DNA of 64,000 nt from Rhizobium sp. Root1220 (GTDB taxonomy: Bacteria; Pseudomonadota; Alphaproteobacteria; Rhizobiales; Rhizobiaceae). This document shows, one piece after another, positions 41,534 through 50,332 of this stretch (position 1 is its first letter; every line of letters begins with the position of its first letter). The stretch is from positions 248,001 through 312,000 of the forward strand of contig NZ_LMDG01000033.1 of NCBI RefSeq assembly GCF_001426265.1. Reading direction: 5' to 3'. Both the position numbers and the translations under genes were made by a program. Under the pieces are notes generated by a model that was not told the DNA's origin, searched no databases, and worked only from the letters and a program-made list of their open reading frames with translations.

Positions 41534-42532
41534 ATGTCCCCCAGCTCAACAATGCAGGCGCTCCTTGTCGATGCGCCCGCAGGCGATTTTCGTACTGCCC
41601 AGATCGCGAAACCCTCTGCAAACGAAGGCGAGGTGCTCGTCCGGATCAAGGCAAGCGGCGTCAACCCGCTCGACACCAAGATCCGTGCCGGCAACGCGGC
41701 CCATGCGCGCCACCCCCTCCCCGCCGTCCTCGGCATCGACATGGCCGGTGTGATCGAAGAGGTCGGCGCCGGTGTCAGCGGTTTTCGTCGCGGCGACGAG
41801 GTCTACGGGATGACCGGCGGCGTCGGCGGCATCCAGGGATCGCTGGCACAATTCGCGGCCGTCGATGCACGCCTCCTCGCTCCCAAGCCCGGCAATCTCT
41901 CGATGCGTGAAGCCGCTGCCCTGCCGTTGATCGCGATTACGGCGTGGGAAGGCCTGGTCGACCGCGCCAAGGTTCGGGCCGGGCAGAAGGTTCTGGTTCT
42001 TGGCGGCGCCGGCGGAGTCGGCCATGTCGCGGTGCAGATCGCCAAGAGCGTAGGTGCCGATGTCTACGCCGTGGATGGCGCGCAGAAAGCGAGTTACATC
42101 AGCAGCCTCGGCGCCATTCCGATCGACCGCGCGTCGACGACAGCAGAAGAGTATGTGACCGAGTATACAGGCGGAAAAGGTTTCGATGTCGTCTACGATA
42201 CGGTCGGCGGCGCCGGGCTCGATACGGCCTTCAAGGCCGTCAGCCGCTTCGGCCATGTGGTGAGCGCGCTTGGATGGGGCACGCACGCCCTGGCCCCGCT
42301 ATCCTTCAAGGCCGCGACCTACTCCGGCGTTTTCACGTTGCTGCCACTCCTGACCGGCGAAGGGCGCACCCACCACGGCGAGATCATGCGTGAGGTGACC
42401 AGGCTTGTCGAAGCGGGGGCGCTTGCGCCGAAACTCGATCCGCGACGTTTCGATTTCGGCAACGTCGCGGAGGCACATGCCCTGATCGAAACCAGGCAGG
42501 CATCGGGCAAACTGGTTGTCGAGATCGCCTGA
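41534..42532 (+). CDS. Zinc-independent quinone oxidoreductase-like protein (MDR family)
   Basis: A 332-residue medium-chain dehydrogenase/reductase. The N-terminal GroES-like domain has VRIKASGVNPLDTKIRAGN and LGIDMAGVIEEVGAGV. The NADPH-binding Rossmann domain has VLVLGGAGGVGHVAVQIAK. No catalytic zinc Cys/His set is visible, which fits the quinone reductase type. The ATG at 41534 is preceded by AAGGCGAG. It is divergent from a LysR gene, a common arrangement in which LysR controls the reductase. Confidence 0.88.
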   Translation: MSPSSTMQALLVDAPAGDFRTAQIAKPSANEGEVLVRIKASGVNPLDTKIRAGNAAHARHPLPAVLGIDMAGVIEEVGAGVSGFRRGDEVYGMTGGVGGIQGSLAQFAAVDARLLAPKPGNLSMREAAALPLIAITAWEGLVDRAKVRAGQKVLVLGGAGGVGHVAVQIAKSVGADVYAVDGAQKASYISSLGAIPIDRASTTAEEYVTEYTGGKGFDVVYDTVGGAGLDTAFKAVSRFGHVVSALGWGTHALAPLSFKAATYSGVFTLLPLLTGEGRTHHGEIMREVTRLVEAGALAPKLDPRRFDFGNVAEAHALIETRQASGKLVVEIA

Positions 42533-42539
42533 CCGGACT

Positions 42540-42563
42540 GGCACGGCCGCAAGGGGCCGTGCC
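42540..42563. terminator. Hairpin between convergent genes
   Basis: GGCACGGCC, loop GCAAGG, GGCCGTGCC is a perfect 9-base stem between the quinone oxidoreductase and the adenosylhomocysteinase-like genes. Symmetric, so it could end both transcripts, although neither side has a T-run. Confidence 0.55.
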
Positions 42564-42568
42564 CCGCT

Positions 42569-43726
42569 TCATCGGGCAAGATCGAGATAGGCACTTGCGA
42601 CAATTGCATCGATATCACCGGGCACCGGCACGATGCATGCCTCCGGCCCAACCCCACGACCGGCGACCCGATCGAGGCAGCGGGCTTGCAGCGTGAAACC
42701 CAGATCCATCGATTCGACGGAATTTCCGAGCGGGCGCGGACCGGCAAGATTTGCCATGTGCCCGCCACCCAGAACATGAAACGAGCGCCCGTCCCGGAGA
42801 TGGAACGTCTCGATGCCGTCCGCCTCGTAGCTGTCGATCCGAACGACATCGGCGTGCTGCCGGAAGGCCGCAACACTGATCTCCAGCGGAAAATGCCCAC
42901 CATTCATCAGAATCGCCCCGTCCTTGATCAGCGCCAAGTCGGCCACGGTCACGATGTCGGCAAAGCCGGTGACCGTCACCAGAAGATCGGCGGAGCGCAC
43001 CGCATCGTCGCGCAATGGCGTCGAGAACCCGTCAAGATGCGCTTCCAGCGCCGTCACGGGATCGATATCGACAACGCTGACATTCGAGAAGGCATTGCGG
43101 AAGCAGGCCGCCGTTCCCTTGCCGCAGGCGCCATAACCGAAAACGGTGACGCGCTTGCCGTTCGTCGAGCGGTTGGTAAAGCGCATATAGCTTTCAAACA
43201 TGCTCTGGCCGACCGCGTGCCTATTTTCGGCGAACTGTTTGATCGGACTATCGTTGATGACGAGAATCGGCATGTTCAGCTTCTCGCGCAGCGGCAGCAG
43301 TCGCGTCCGGCCGGAGGTCGTCTCCTCGGTGCCCCCACGAAGGTTGGCATAGGGGCGTTCGGCCGCGATCGCGAACAGGTCGCCGCCATTGTCCAGGAGA
43401 AGGTCCGGCTTTTCGGCGACGACCGCTTCAAGGCTTTTGTGATGTTCGGCGGGATCGGTCGTCTGCGTGGCGAAAACGGTGATGCCTTGCGAGCGCAGGA
43501 ACTCCACCGTCGACGGCTGCGTGCTGTTGAGGTTGCCGGTGCACACCAGCCGCGCGCCGCCCGCCCGCAGCGTCATAAGAAGCGCCACGGTCTTCGGTTC
43601 CAGGTGGATACCGGTGCCGATCGTCAACCCCTCGAACGGTCGGGTCTTCTCGAACTCGGCCGCGGTTGCCTTCAGCAGGCGGCAGCTGTTGCCGATCCAC
43701 TCGATGCGGGTAGCATTCCGTTCCAT
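42569..43726 (-). CDS. Divergent adenosylhomocysteinase-like protein
   Basis: A 385-residue relative of S-adenosylhomocysteine hydrolase, shorter than the usual 430-470. Family landmarks are GTGIHLEPKTVALLMTL, NSTQ at 67-70, LDNGGD near 111, GGTEETTSG at 131-139, NDSPIK at 158-163 and the NAD-binding GYGACGKGTAA near 197. Several conserved positions differ. In the block normally NDSVTKSKFDN...C, Lys163 and Asn168 are kept, but the Asp position is Glu167 and the Cys position is Val172. The usual C-terminal HYRY is absent. It is therefore probably a paralogue with a different substrate, not the housekeeping AhcY. It lies 102 bases downstream of a LysR gene on the same strand. Confidence 0.8.
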   Translation of the reverse strand: MERNATRIEWIGNSCRLLKATAAEFEKTRPFEGLTIGTGIHLEPKTVALLMTLRAGGARLVCTGNLNSTQPSTVEFLRSQGITVFATQTTDPAEHHKSLEAVVAEKPDLLLDNGGDLFAIAAERPYANLRGGTEETTSGRTRLLPLREKLNMPILVINDSPIKQFAENRHAVGQSMFESYMRFTNRSTNGKRVTVFGYGACGKGTAACFRNAFSNVSVVDIDPVTALEAHLDGFSTPLRDDAVRSADLLVTVTGFADIVTVADLALIKDGAILMNGGHFPLEISVAAFRQHADVVRIDSYEADGIETFHLRDGRSFHVLGGGHMANLAGPRPLGNSVESMDLGFTLQARCLDRVAGRGVGPEACIVPVPGDIDAIVASAYLDLAR

Positions 43727-43828
43727 GCCCTTGTCCTTTCGCTTTCATCTCACTTCGTAGACAGGGAAGCCGCAGTCGGACATGGACATATTTCTCCGCG
43801 AGGGGCAGAAAATCTGCCACTTCACCCG

Positions 43829-44701
43829 TTAGTTTGCCGAGCCAAGCAGCCAATCGCGAAGCGCCATGAATGATGGCCTTTTCGCGTCCGCTGTCCTGCA
43901 TGAAAGGCTATAGCCCGCCGGACGGCGAATGAAACCGTAGGGTGCGACGAGGATATTGCGCTGGAGGTCATCCTCGATCGATGCCCGGGGAGCCAGCGCC
44001 ACGCCCAGCCCGGAGCGCGCCGCCCCGAGAGCCAGCAACAGGTCTTCGAACTCCTGCTTTCTCCGGAAAGTCACCGGCACGGTTCCGCTTTCGGAGAACC
44101 ACTCGCTCCAGAGGCTCGGCGCGCTGCGGCTGATCAATGCCGTGACATCGGCCATTCGGAGCGGATCGCCGGCGATCGTTGCGGCGAGATCCGGCGTGGC
44201 GACGGGACCGAACTCGTCCTCCATGAACTTAACCGCGGTGATGCCGTCCGCCGGCCTGTATTCACCGCCCATGATGACGGCGTCGAATTCCGGGCGGAGC
44301 GACAGCGGCTCAACGACCGTCATCGGAACGATATCGACTTCGACGTCGCCAAGGGTGGCCTGCATATTTGCAAGGCGCGGCATCAACCACCATATAGCAA
44401 AGGCTGAAGGGACACCGAGGCGGATGCGGTCGTGTCCGCCAGCCTCAAACTCCATAGACGCGCGGTGGAGAATGGCGAAAGCCGATGTCGCGGCTCGTGC
44501 GAACTTCGTTGCTTTTGCGGTTGCCACCAATCTTCGGCCATCGTGCTCGAAGAGCTTTTCACCGAAGTGAGCCTCGAGGATTGCGATTTGCTGCCGCACT
44601 GCGCCGCGCACCACGCCAAGCTCCCCGGCTGCTCCAAGAATGCTGCCGTGTCGGCTCACAGCCTCGAAGGCCCGGATCGCTTTGAGGGGTGGGAGGCGCA
44701 T
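43829..44701 (-). CDS. LysR-family regulator, GcvA-like
   Basis: A 290-residue LysR-type regulator of the GcvA/AmpR subgroup, starting MRLPPLKAIRAFEAVSRHGS. The helix-turn-helix continues LGVVRGAVRQQIAILEAHFGEKLF. The effector domain begins near 92 (RIRLGVPSAFAIWWLMPRL). The ATG at 44701 is preceded by AAGGTG and gives the canonical start; the frame is open 65 codons upstream but not family-like. It is transcribed in the same direction as the adenosylhomocysteinase-like gene 102 bases downstream and may regulate it (inference). Confidence 0.88.
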   Translation of the reverse strand: MRLPPLKAIRAFEAVSRHGSILGAAGELGVVRGAVRQQIAILEAHFGEKLFEHDGRRLVATAKATKFARAATSAFAILHRASMEFEAGGHDRIRLGVPSAFAIWWLMPRLANMQATLGDVEVDIVPMTVVEPLSLRPEFDAVIMGGEYRPADGITAVKFMEDEFGPVATPDLAATIAGDPLRMADVTALISRSAPSLWSEWFSESGTVPVTFRRKQEFEDLLLALGAARSGLGVALAPRASIEDDLQRNILVAPYGFIRRPAGYSLSCRTADAKRPSFMALRDWLLGSAN

Positions 44702-44939
44702 GTTCACCTTAGTGCCGACATAACAGTGCAATACATGACGGCCTTGTTGATTGGAATTCAAGACAGGCGCATATTGAACACCTGTGCAAAGGCGGAAACA
44801 GGATAGTATTTGGCGGAATTCCCCAACCGCAGCGTGATAGAATATTGATGAATGCAATATCCGATGCAAAAACACTAATTCGTATGGATCGCGCAAGCTT
44901 TACAGCGGATACTAATTTAACCGACTCAACCCAAAAAAG

Positions 44940-45464
44940 GTGCCTTCAACGTTGACTCTTTTCGCCCGACTGGCTTCAGACGTACAGCTCATGTTTCGAC
45001 GCCCACCGCGTCAACAATATGCTGCGCTCTGCTACCGGGTGAAAAAGAAGAGCAGCGAGCTTGAAGTGCTCCTGATGACGAGCCGTGATACTGGCAGGTG
45101 GGTCGTCCCCAAGGGATGGCCGATGGACGGGCGGTGTTCCTACGAAGTGGCAGCGCGCGAGGCATTCGAAGAAGCCGGTGCGCGCGGAACGGTCGAAAAG
45201 CAACCGATCGGCACCTACTCGTATCCGAAAGTACTCAAGAGCGGCCTGAGAGTGGCCTGCAGGGTGCAGGTATACGTGCTCGAAGTTTCGGATATCGCCA
45301 AGAATTTCAAGGAAAAAGGTGAACGCAAGGTGGAATGGGTTTCCTGCGACGAAGCTGTGAAGCGGGTCCAGGAGCCGGAGCTCCGCGACCTTTTCCTGCT
45401 GTTCAAGCGCCGCATGGCAGAACAGCTCGCCACAAGGTCGCCAAAGCAAATTCCAGCGGAATGA
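44940..45464 (+). CDS. NUDIX hydrolase
   Basis: A 174-residue protein with a NUDIX box around residues 60-84 (GWPMDGRCSYEVAAREAFEEAG). The REAFEEAG metal-binding core is intact, but Arg stands where the first Glu of the consensus is usual. It resembles the diphosphoinositol-polyphosphate or diadenosine-polyphosphate phosphohydrolase group by its AREAFEEAGARG segment. Start uncertain: GTG at 44940 gives this length, but AAAAAAGG abuts it. A TTG at 44952 or an ATG at 44991 may be the true start. It precedes the phosphate transporter gene by 63 bases. Confidence 0.82.
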   Translation: MPSTLTLFARLASDVQLMFRRPPRQQYAALCYRVKKKSSELEVLLMTSRDTGRWVVPKGWPMDGRCSYEVAAREAFEEAGARGTVEKQPIGTYSYPKVLKSGLRVACRVQVYVLEVSDIAKNFKEKGERKVEWVSCDEAVKRVQEPELRDLFLLFKRRMAEQLATRSPKQIPAE

Positions 45465-45527
45465 ATCTGCCATCTTGCGCTGCTAAACTTTGCGGCGCTA
45501 AAGCAGGATTCAGTCACAAGGAATAGC

Positions 45528-47027
45528 ATGCCCGACCGCCGCGCAATCCTCATCAAGCGAACACTCGACAAGGATCTCGACAAGATCAGCCACGTCGAGG
45601 ACGCAGCGAAGTTTATCTCCCGAAAGCTGGCGGCACCCGGCATCGGATTGGTTTTCCTTGGCTTGGCGATGCTTTTCGCCGGCGTCTACGTGTTTGACCG
45701 ACCGGGCGCGGTGCTGGTGATCGCTGCGGCGGCGTTGGCCGCCTACATGGCGATGAACATCGGCGCTAACGACGTGACGAACAACGTCGGCGCGGCGGTG
45801 GGGGCCCGCGCGATGACGATGGGCCAGGCGCTCGTCATCGCTGCCATCTTCGAAATCCTTGGTGCGACCATCGCGGGCGGCGAGGTTGTGAGGACAATCT
45901 CGTCCAGCATCCTCGATACCGTACAGGTGCCGGCGAACACGCTCGCCTGGATCATGATGGCGGCGCTTGTCGCAGCCGCCTTGTGGATCAACCTCGCGAC
46001 CTGGCTGAACGCGCCGGTATCGACCACGCACGCAATCGTCGGAGCGGTGATCGGCGCGGGCGTCGGCGCCGTCGGCCCCGGACCAGTGAACTGGCGGGTG
46101 ATGCTCGAGATCACGGCGGCCTGGATGACATCGCCGCTGCTCGGCGGGCTGATCGCCGCTGGCCTGCTTTTCCTGGTCAAGACGCTTATCATTTATCGGG
46201 AGGACAAGATTGCCGCAGCCAGGCGCTGGGTGCCGGTTCTGATCGCCATGATGATCGGCGGTTTCAGCGCCTACATGGTGCTGCAACTGGAGGCCACAGG
46301 GCATTTCTCGCCGCTGGTCGTGACCATGATCGGTCTTGCGGCTGCGTTGGCGGGCTGGATCGTCGCGCGGCCGCTGGTTCGCAGGCAGGCGCGCGGCCTT
46401 GAGAACCGGAACAGCTCTCTTCGCGTCCTGTTCCAGCTGCCGCTGGTCGGCTCGGCGGCGCTGCTGTCTTTTGCGCACGGGGCAAATGACGTTTCCAACG
46501 CGGTCGGCCCGCTATCGGCCATCGTGAGCGCATCGACCGGCCAGGCGCTTGAGCCGCATGGAGCCCCTCCCGCCTGGGTGCTGTTGATCGGCGCTCTAGG
46601 CATCTCCGTCGGCCTGCTGCTCTTTGGTCCACGCCTGATCCGCCTGGTCGGCGAGCAGATCACCAAGCTCAACCCGATGCGGGCCTACTGCGTCGCGCTT
46701 TCGACGGCTTTCACGGTGATTTTGGCTTCCTGGCTGGGCCTGCCGGTCAGCACGACGCATATCGCCGTCGGCTCCGTGTTTGGCGTCGGCTTCTTCCGTG
46801 AGTGGTATACGCGCCACTCGAAGCGTCGCATCAAATACCTGCGCCGGACGTCCGACAGCTGGGCGATCGATGAACCGGAAGATCCGAACATGCACGAGGT
46901 GCGGCGGCGCTATCTGGTGCGGCGTTCGCATTTCATGACCATTATTGCTGCGTGGATCATCACCGTGCCTGCCTCGGCGGCGCTTGCGGCGATGATCTAT
47001 TGGGTTATGTTCGCGCTCTTCATCTAG
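45528..47027 (+). CDS. pit: PiT-family inorganic phosphate transporter
   Basis: A low-affinity phosphate (metal-phosphate) proton symporter of the inner membrane. The 499-residue product has the two inverted repeat signatures: GANDVTNNVGAAVGAR (about residue 78) and GANDVSNAVGPLSAI (about 325). The matching PVSTTHAIVGAVIG and PVSTTHIAVGSVFG segments are also present. Roughly 10-12 membrane segments are predicted, with a charged cytoplasmic stretch near 440-475. AAGGAAT precedes the ATG. It is in line with rsmE (13-base gap). Rhizobia usually have a regulator upstream (PhoU-like), but none is seen here. Confidence 0.94.
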   Translation: MPDRRAILIKRTLDKDLDKISHVEDAAKFISRKLAAPGIGLVFLGLAMLFAGVYVFDRPGAVLVIAAAALAAYMAMNIGANDVTNNVGAAVGARAMTMGQALVIAAIFEILGATIAGGEVVRTISSSILDTVQVPANTLAWIMMAALVAAALWINLATWLNAPVSTTHAIVGAVIGAGVGAVGPGPVNWRVMLEITAAWMTSPLLGGLIAAGLLFLVKTLIIYREDKIAAARRWVPVLIAMMIGGFSAYMVLQLEATGHFSPLVVTMIGLAAALAGWIVARPLVRRQARGLENRNSSLRVLFQLPLVGSAALLSFAHGANDVSNAVGPLSAIVSASTGQALEPHGAPPAWVLLIGALGISVGLLLFGPRLIRLVGEQITKLNPMRAYCVALSTAFTVILASWLGLPVSTTHIAVGSVFGVGFFREWYTRHSKRRIKYLRRTSDSWAIDEPEDPNMHEVRRRYLVRRSHFMTIIAAWIITVPASAALAAMIYWVMFALFI

Positions 47028-47040
47028 GCAGGACCCTTCC

Positions 47041-47778
47041 ATGCGCGCCAATTTCCGGATGCAACGGTTGTTCGTCGATACGTCCCTTTCGGCCGGGGCG
47101 GCGGCGGAAACCACGGCCGACCACTTCAATTACCTCGCAAACGTGCTGCGCATGGAGAACGGCGCCGAGATCCTGGTATTCAATGGCCGGGACGGCGAGT
47201 GGAAGGCGCGCCTGACGTTCCCGACCCGCAAACGCATCGTGCTGATGGTCGAGGAACAAACACGGCCACAACCCTTGCCGTCCGATCTGCACTATCTCTT
47301 CGCTCCGCTTAAGATCGGGCGTCTCGACTACCTGGTGCAGAAAGCCGTCGAGATGGGTGCCGGGCTGTTGCAACCGGTCATGACACAGCACGTCCAGGGC
47401 AAGATCACGAACCTCGACAAGCTGAAGGCGAATGTCGTCGAGGCAGCGGAGCAATGCGGCATCCTCGGGATTCCCGAGGTCGCCGAGCCGGCAAGGCTAT
47501 TCGACCTGCTGGACCAGTGGCCGGCCGACCGACGCATCATCTATTGCGACGAAGGCGATGCCGGCCAGAATCCCCTGCCGCTCCTGGCAAAGGTTCAGGA
47601 GCGGAAGCTTGCCCTGCTCGTGGGTCCTGAAGGCGGCTTTTCCGAGGAGGAGCGTGCTCGGCTGCGGAGCCTCGATTTCGTCACCGCAATCCCGCTCGGG
47701 CCGCGCATCCTGCGTGCCGATACGGCAGCTGTCGCGGCGATGGCACTCATTCAGGCCGCAATCGGCGACTGGAATTAA
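47041..47778 (+). CDS. rsmE: 16S rRNA (uracil1498-N3)-methyltransferase
   Basis: RsmE methylates U1498 of 16S rRNA with S-adenosylmethionine. The 245-residue SPOUT-fold protein has the knot-region motifs VGPEGGFSEEE and LGPRILRADTAAVAAM near the C-terminus and an N-terminal PUA-like part. It is 13 bases after pit, so cotranscription is likely. The downstream gap has a small palindrome (CGGCGCGCCG at about 47788) before a T7 run, which might terminate it weakly. Confidence 0.94.
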   Translation: MRANFRMQRLFVDTSLSAGAAAETTADHFNYLANVLRMENGAEILVFNGRDGEWKARLTFPTRKRIVLMVEEQTRPQPLPSDLHYLFAPLKIGRLDYLVQKAVEMGAGLLQPVMTQHVQGKITNLDKLKANVVEAAEQCGILGIPEVAEPARLFDLLDQWPADRRIIYCDEGDAGQNPLPLLAKVQERKLALLVGPEGGFSEEERARLRSLDFVTAIPLGPRILRADTAAVAAMALIQAAIGDWN

Positions 47779-47926
47779 CCCTAAGATCGGCGCGCCGCGA
47801 AAATCGTTGCTATTTTTTTGATGAACCGTTGAAACAATTTCACTTGCAACATACCTGCCAGCGGTCCTAATCACCCTTCCAATTGCCTGGATGCTCCAGG
47901 CGCCTTCCCGAATACAGGTTACTTGC

Positions 47927-49300
47927 ATGGCTCGCGATACCACCGACCAGACGCCGCTCTCTTCGGTTCAGGAGCTGACCGACTATCTCGCCGCGGGAAA
48001 CAAGCCGGAAGAAGCGTTCCGCATCGGCACAGAGCACGAGAAGTTCGCATTCTTCAAGGCGGACAACAGCCCGGTTCCGTACTTTGGCGAAAACAGCATT
48101 TCCGGGCTGCTCAAGGGCTTGCAGCAAAAGAACGGCTGGGAAGCGATCCTTGACGGTGACAACATCATCGGCCTTGGTGCGCCAAACGGAATGGGCGCTA
48201 TCTCGATCGAGCCGGGCGGCCAGTTCGAGCTGTCGGGTGCCCCGGTCGAAACGATTCACGAGACCTGCAAGGAATCCAACCAGCATCTGGCGACGCTGCG
48301 CGAAATCGCTGAGCCGATGGGCATCCGTTTCCTTGGCATCGGCGGCAGCCCGAAGTGGACGCTTGCCGAAACCCCCGTCATGCCGAAGTCACGCTACGAC
48401 ATCATGCGCCGCTACATGCCGAAAGTCGGCAGCAAGGGGCTCGACATGATGTACCGGACCTGTACGATTCAGGTGAACCTCGACTTCTCGTCCGAAGCGG
48501 ACATGCGCAAGAAGATGCGTGTATCGATGAAGCTGCAGTCGCTGGCGACCGCGCTCTTTGCCTCCTCGCCCTTTACCGAAGGCAAGTTGAACGGCCTGTT
48601 GTCTTGGCGCGGCGACATCTGGCGCGATACCGACAACCGCCGCTCGGGGCTGCTCGACTTCACCTTCCGCGACGACTTCGGTTTCCGAGACTACGCGGAA
48701 TGGGCGCTCGACGTGCCGATGTACTTCATCGTCCGCGACGGTCGCTACCATGACTGTACGCATGTGACTTTCCGCCAGTTCATGAACGGCGGGCTGAAAG
48801 GCGAGATTGCTGCCTGGGAGCCGACGATGGGTGACTGGACCAACCATTTGTCGACGTTGTTCCCGGACGTGCGACTGAAGCGCTTCCTTGAAATGCGCGG
48901 AGCCGATGGCGGTCCTTGGCGGCGCATCTGTGCGTTGCCGGCCTTCTGGGTCGGCCTGCTCTACGACGAAGCGGCACTCGAGGCCGCCGACATGCTGACC
49001 AGGGACTGGACGTTCGACGAGGTCAATGCCTTGCGCAACGCGGTTCCGGCCGAGGGGCTAAAGGCAAAGTTCCGCGGCCACGAGCTCTACGACACGGCGC
49101 GCGAAGTGATCGCCGTCTCAAAGACGGGCCTCAAGGCGCGCGGCAAGCTCAACAAGGAGGGTCAGGACGAGACGATCTTCCTCTCGCCGCTTGATGAAGT
49201 CATGGCGAAGAAGGCGACGCTGGCCGAGGATCTGCTGGCGCGCTACCATGGCCGCTGGAACGGCTCGGTCGAGCAGGTGTTCGACGAATATCAATACTAA
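47927..49300 (+). CDS. gshA: Glutamate--cysteine ligase (plant/alphaproteobacterial type)
   Basis: Joins glutamate and cysteine with ATP, the first step of glutathione synthesis. The 457-residue product matches the plant-type GshA group, which is unrelated in sequence to E. coli GshA. Landmarks are FRIGTEHEKFAF near 33-44, GGQFELSGAP near 98-107, MYRTCTIQVNLDFSSE, WRGDIWRDTDNRRSG and VTFRQFMNGG. The ATG at 47927 gives the standard start; 12 upstream codons were excluded. It is followed at 86 bases by the DUF937 gene. Confidence 0.95.
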   Translation: MARDTTDQTPLSSVQELTDYLAAGNKPEEAFRIGTEHEKFAFFKADNSPVPYFGENSISGLLKGLQQKNGWEAILDGDNIIGLGAPNGMGAISIEPGGQFELSGAPVETIHETCKESNQHLATLREIAEPMGIRFLGIGGSPKWTLAETPVMPKSRYDIMRRYMPKVGSKGLDMMYRTCTIQVNLDFSSEADMRKKMRVSMKLQSLATALFASSPFTEGKLNGLLSWRGDIWRDTDNRRSGLLDFTFRDDFGFRDYAEWALDVPMYFIVRDGRYHDCTHVTFRQFMNGGLKGEIAAWEPTMGDWTNHLSTLFPDVRLKRFLEMRGADGGPWRRICALPAFWVGLLYDEAALEAADMLTRDWTFDEVNALRNAVPAEGLKAKFRGHELYDTAREVIAVSKTGLKARGKLNKEGQDETIFLSPLDEVMAKKATLAEDLLARYHGRWNGSVEQVFDEYQY

Positions 49301-49385
49301 CCCCTTCTTCAAAAAGACGTTTGCGCATGCTTTTTTCCGGCTATAGTGACGCAACTATGCGTCGCGAATCTGGAAGGGGATTTCC

Positions 49386-50246
49386 ATGCTGCCACTCTTC
49401 GACATGATGATGCAGGCGCAGAACGGCGCGGCGATGGATGCGGTCTCCAGGCAGTTCAATCTTGCCCAGGAACAGGCTACCAAGGCGATGGCGGCGCTCA
49501 TGCCCGCCTTTTCCGCAGGCTTGAAGCGGAGCACCAGCAACCCTTACGACTTCATAGGGCTGATGCAGGCCGTCGCGTCCGGCAATTACGCCAAATACTT
49601 CGAGGACATGAACAAGGCATTCACCCCGCAGGGCGTCTCTGACGGCAACAATATTCTTGCCCAGCTTTTCGGCTCCAAGGAGGTTTCGCGTGCGGTGGCA
49701 GCGCAGGCGGCACAGATGACCGGCATCGGCCAGGAAATCTATAAGCAGATGCTGCCCGTCATGGCCGATACGCTGATGGGCGGGCTTTTCAAGCAATCGA
49801 TGGGACAGATGAGCACGCCGGTGAACCCATTCGTCAACACCGCGATGGGCGAGAGCATACAAAAGTGGCTGGAAAGCACCGGCTTTACTCCCAAACAGAA
49901 GACTACGCCCGAACCCAGCATCTTCGACAATCCGTTCACGCAGACGATGCAACTGATGTTCAACGCGCAGAAGCCCGCGCCAGAGGCGCAGGCCAACCCC
50001 TTCCTCGACAACCCCTTCGCCAAGGCCTTTCAGGAGATGATGGGCAACGTGGGGAAGCCGGCAACACCCAAACCGGCTGATGTGCCGAAGGACGAGGCAA
50101 AGGTCGCGACCGAAGGTTATCTGGAGATGCTGAACACCATGTTCGACAGCGGATTGGAAGTCCAGAAGAACTACCAGAAGAAAATGGAAGCGATCTTCGA
50201 AAGCTATATGCCGAAGGCGCCGCCGGCCGCTCCCCCCAAGGCATAA
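49386..50246 (+). CDS. DUF937 domain protein
   Basis: A 286-residue acidic, Met/Gln/Ala-rich protein starting MLPLFDMMMQAQNGAAM. The DUF937 (YidB-like) region spans about residues 1-140, including QEIYKQMLPVMADTLMGGLF. A low-complexity segment follows (repeated NPF motifs, Lys/Pro/Thr), then a helical C-terminal region (LEMLNTMFDSGLEVQKNYQ). It has no signal or membrane segment. GGAAGGGG precedes the ATG. Role unknown; lies after gshA. Confidence 0.8.
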   Translation: MLPLFDMMMQAQNGAAMDAVSRQFNLAQEQATKAMAALMPAFSAGLKRSTSNPYDFIGLMQAVASGNYAKYFEDMNKAFTPQGVSDGNNILAQLFGSKEVSRAVAAQAAQMTGIGQEIYKQMLPVMADTLMGGLFKQSMGQMSTPVNPFVNTAMGESIQKWLESTGFTPKQKTTPEPSIFDNPFTQTMQLMFNAQKPAPEAQANPFLDNPFAKAFQEMMGNVGKPATPKPADVPKDEAKVATEGYLEMLNTMFDSGLEVQKNYQKKMEAIFESYMPKAPPAAPPKA

Positions 50247-50282
50247 AAAAACCCGGAGACGGCTGGGAAGCCGGTCACCGGG
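50245..50282 (-). terminator. Rho-independent terminator of the DUF1127 gene
   Basis: On the minus strand, CCCGG/CCGGG outer stem with inner CGGCT/AGCCG stem and GGGA-type loop (50252-50282) is followed by TTTTTTT (50251-50245). It lies 50 bases past the DUF1127 stop and overlaps the end of the opposing DUF937 gene. Confidence 0.85.
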
Positions 50283-50332
50283 CAAGAAGCAGGGCTATTG
50301 GCTATCACCCTGCGGGGAAAACTGGGCTGGCC

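Noticed and set aside
44702..44939. Small gene between the GcvA-like LysR and the NUDIX gene
   Set aside because: Only the upstream extension of the LysR frame is open, and it lacks family character. The segment is AT-richer and fits a promoter region.
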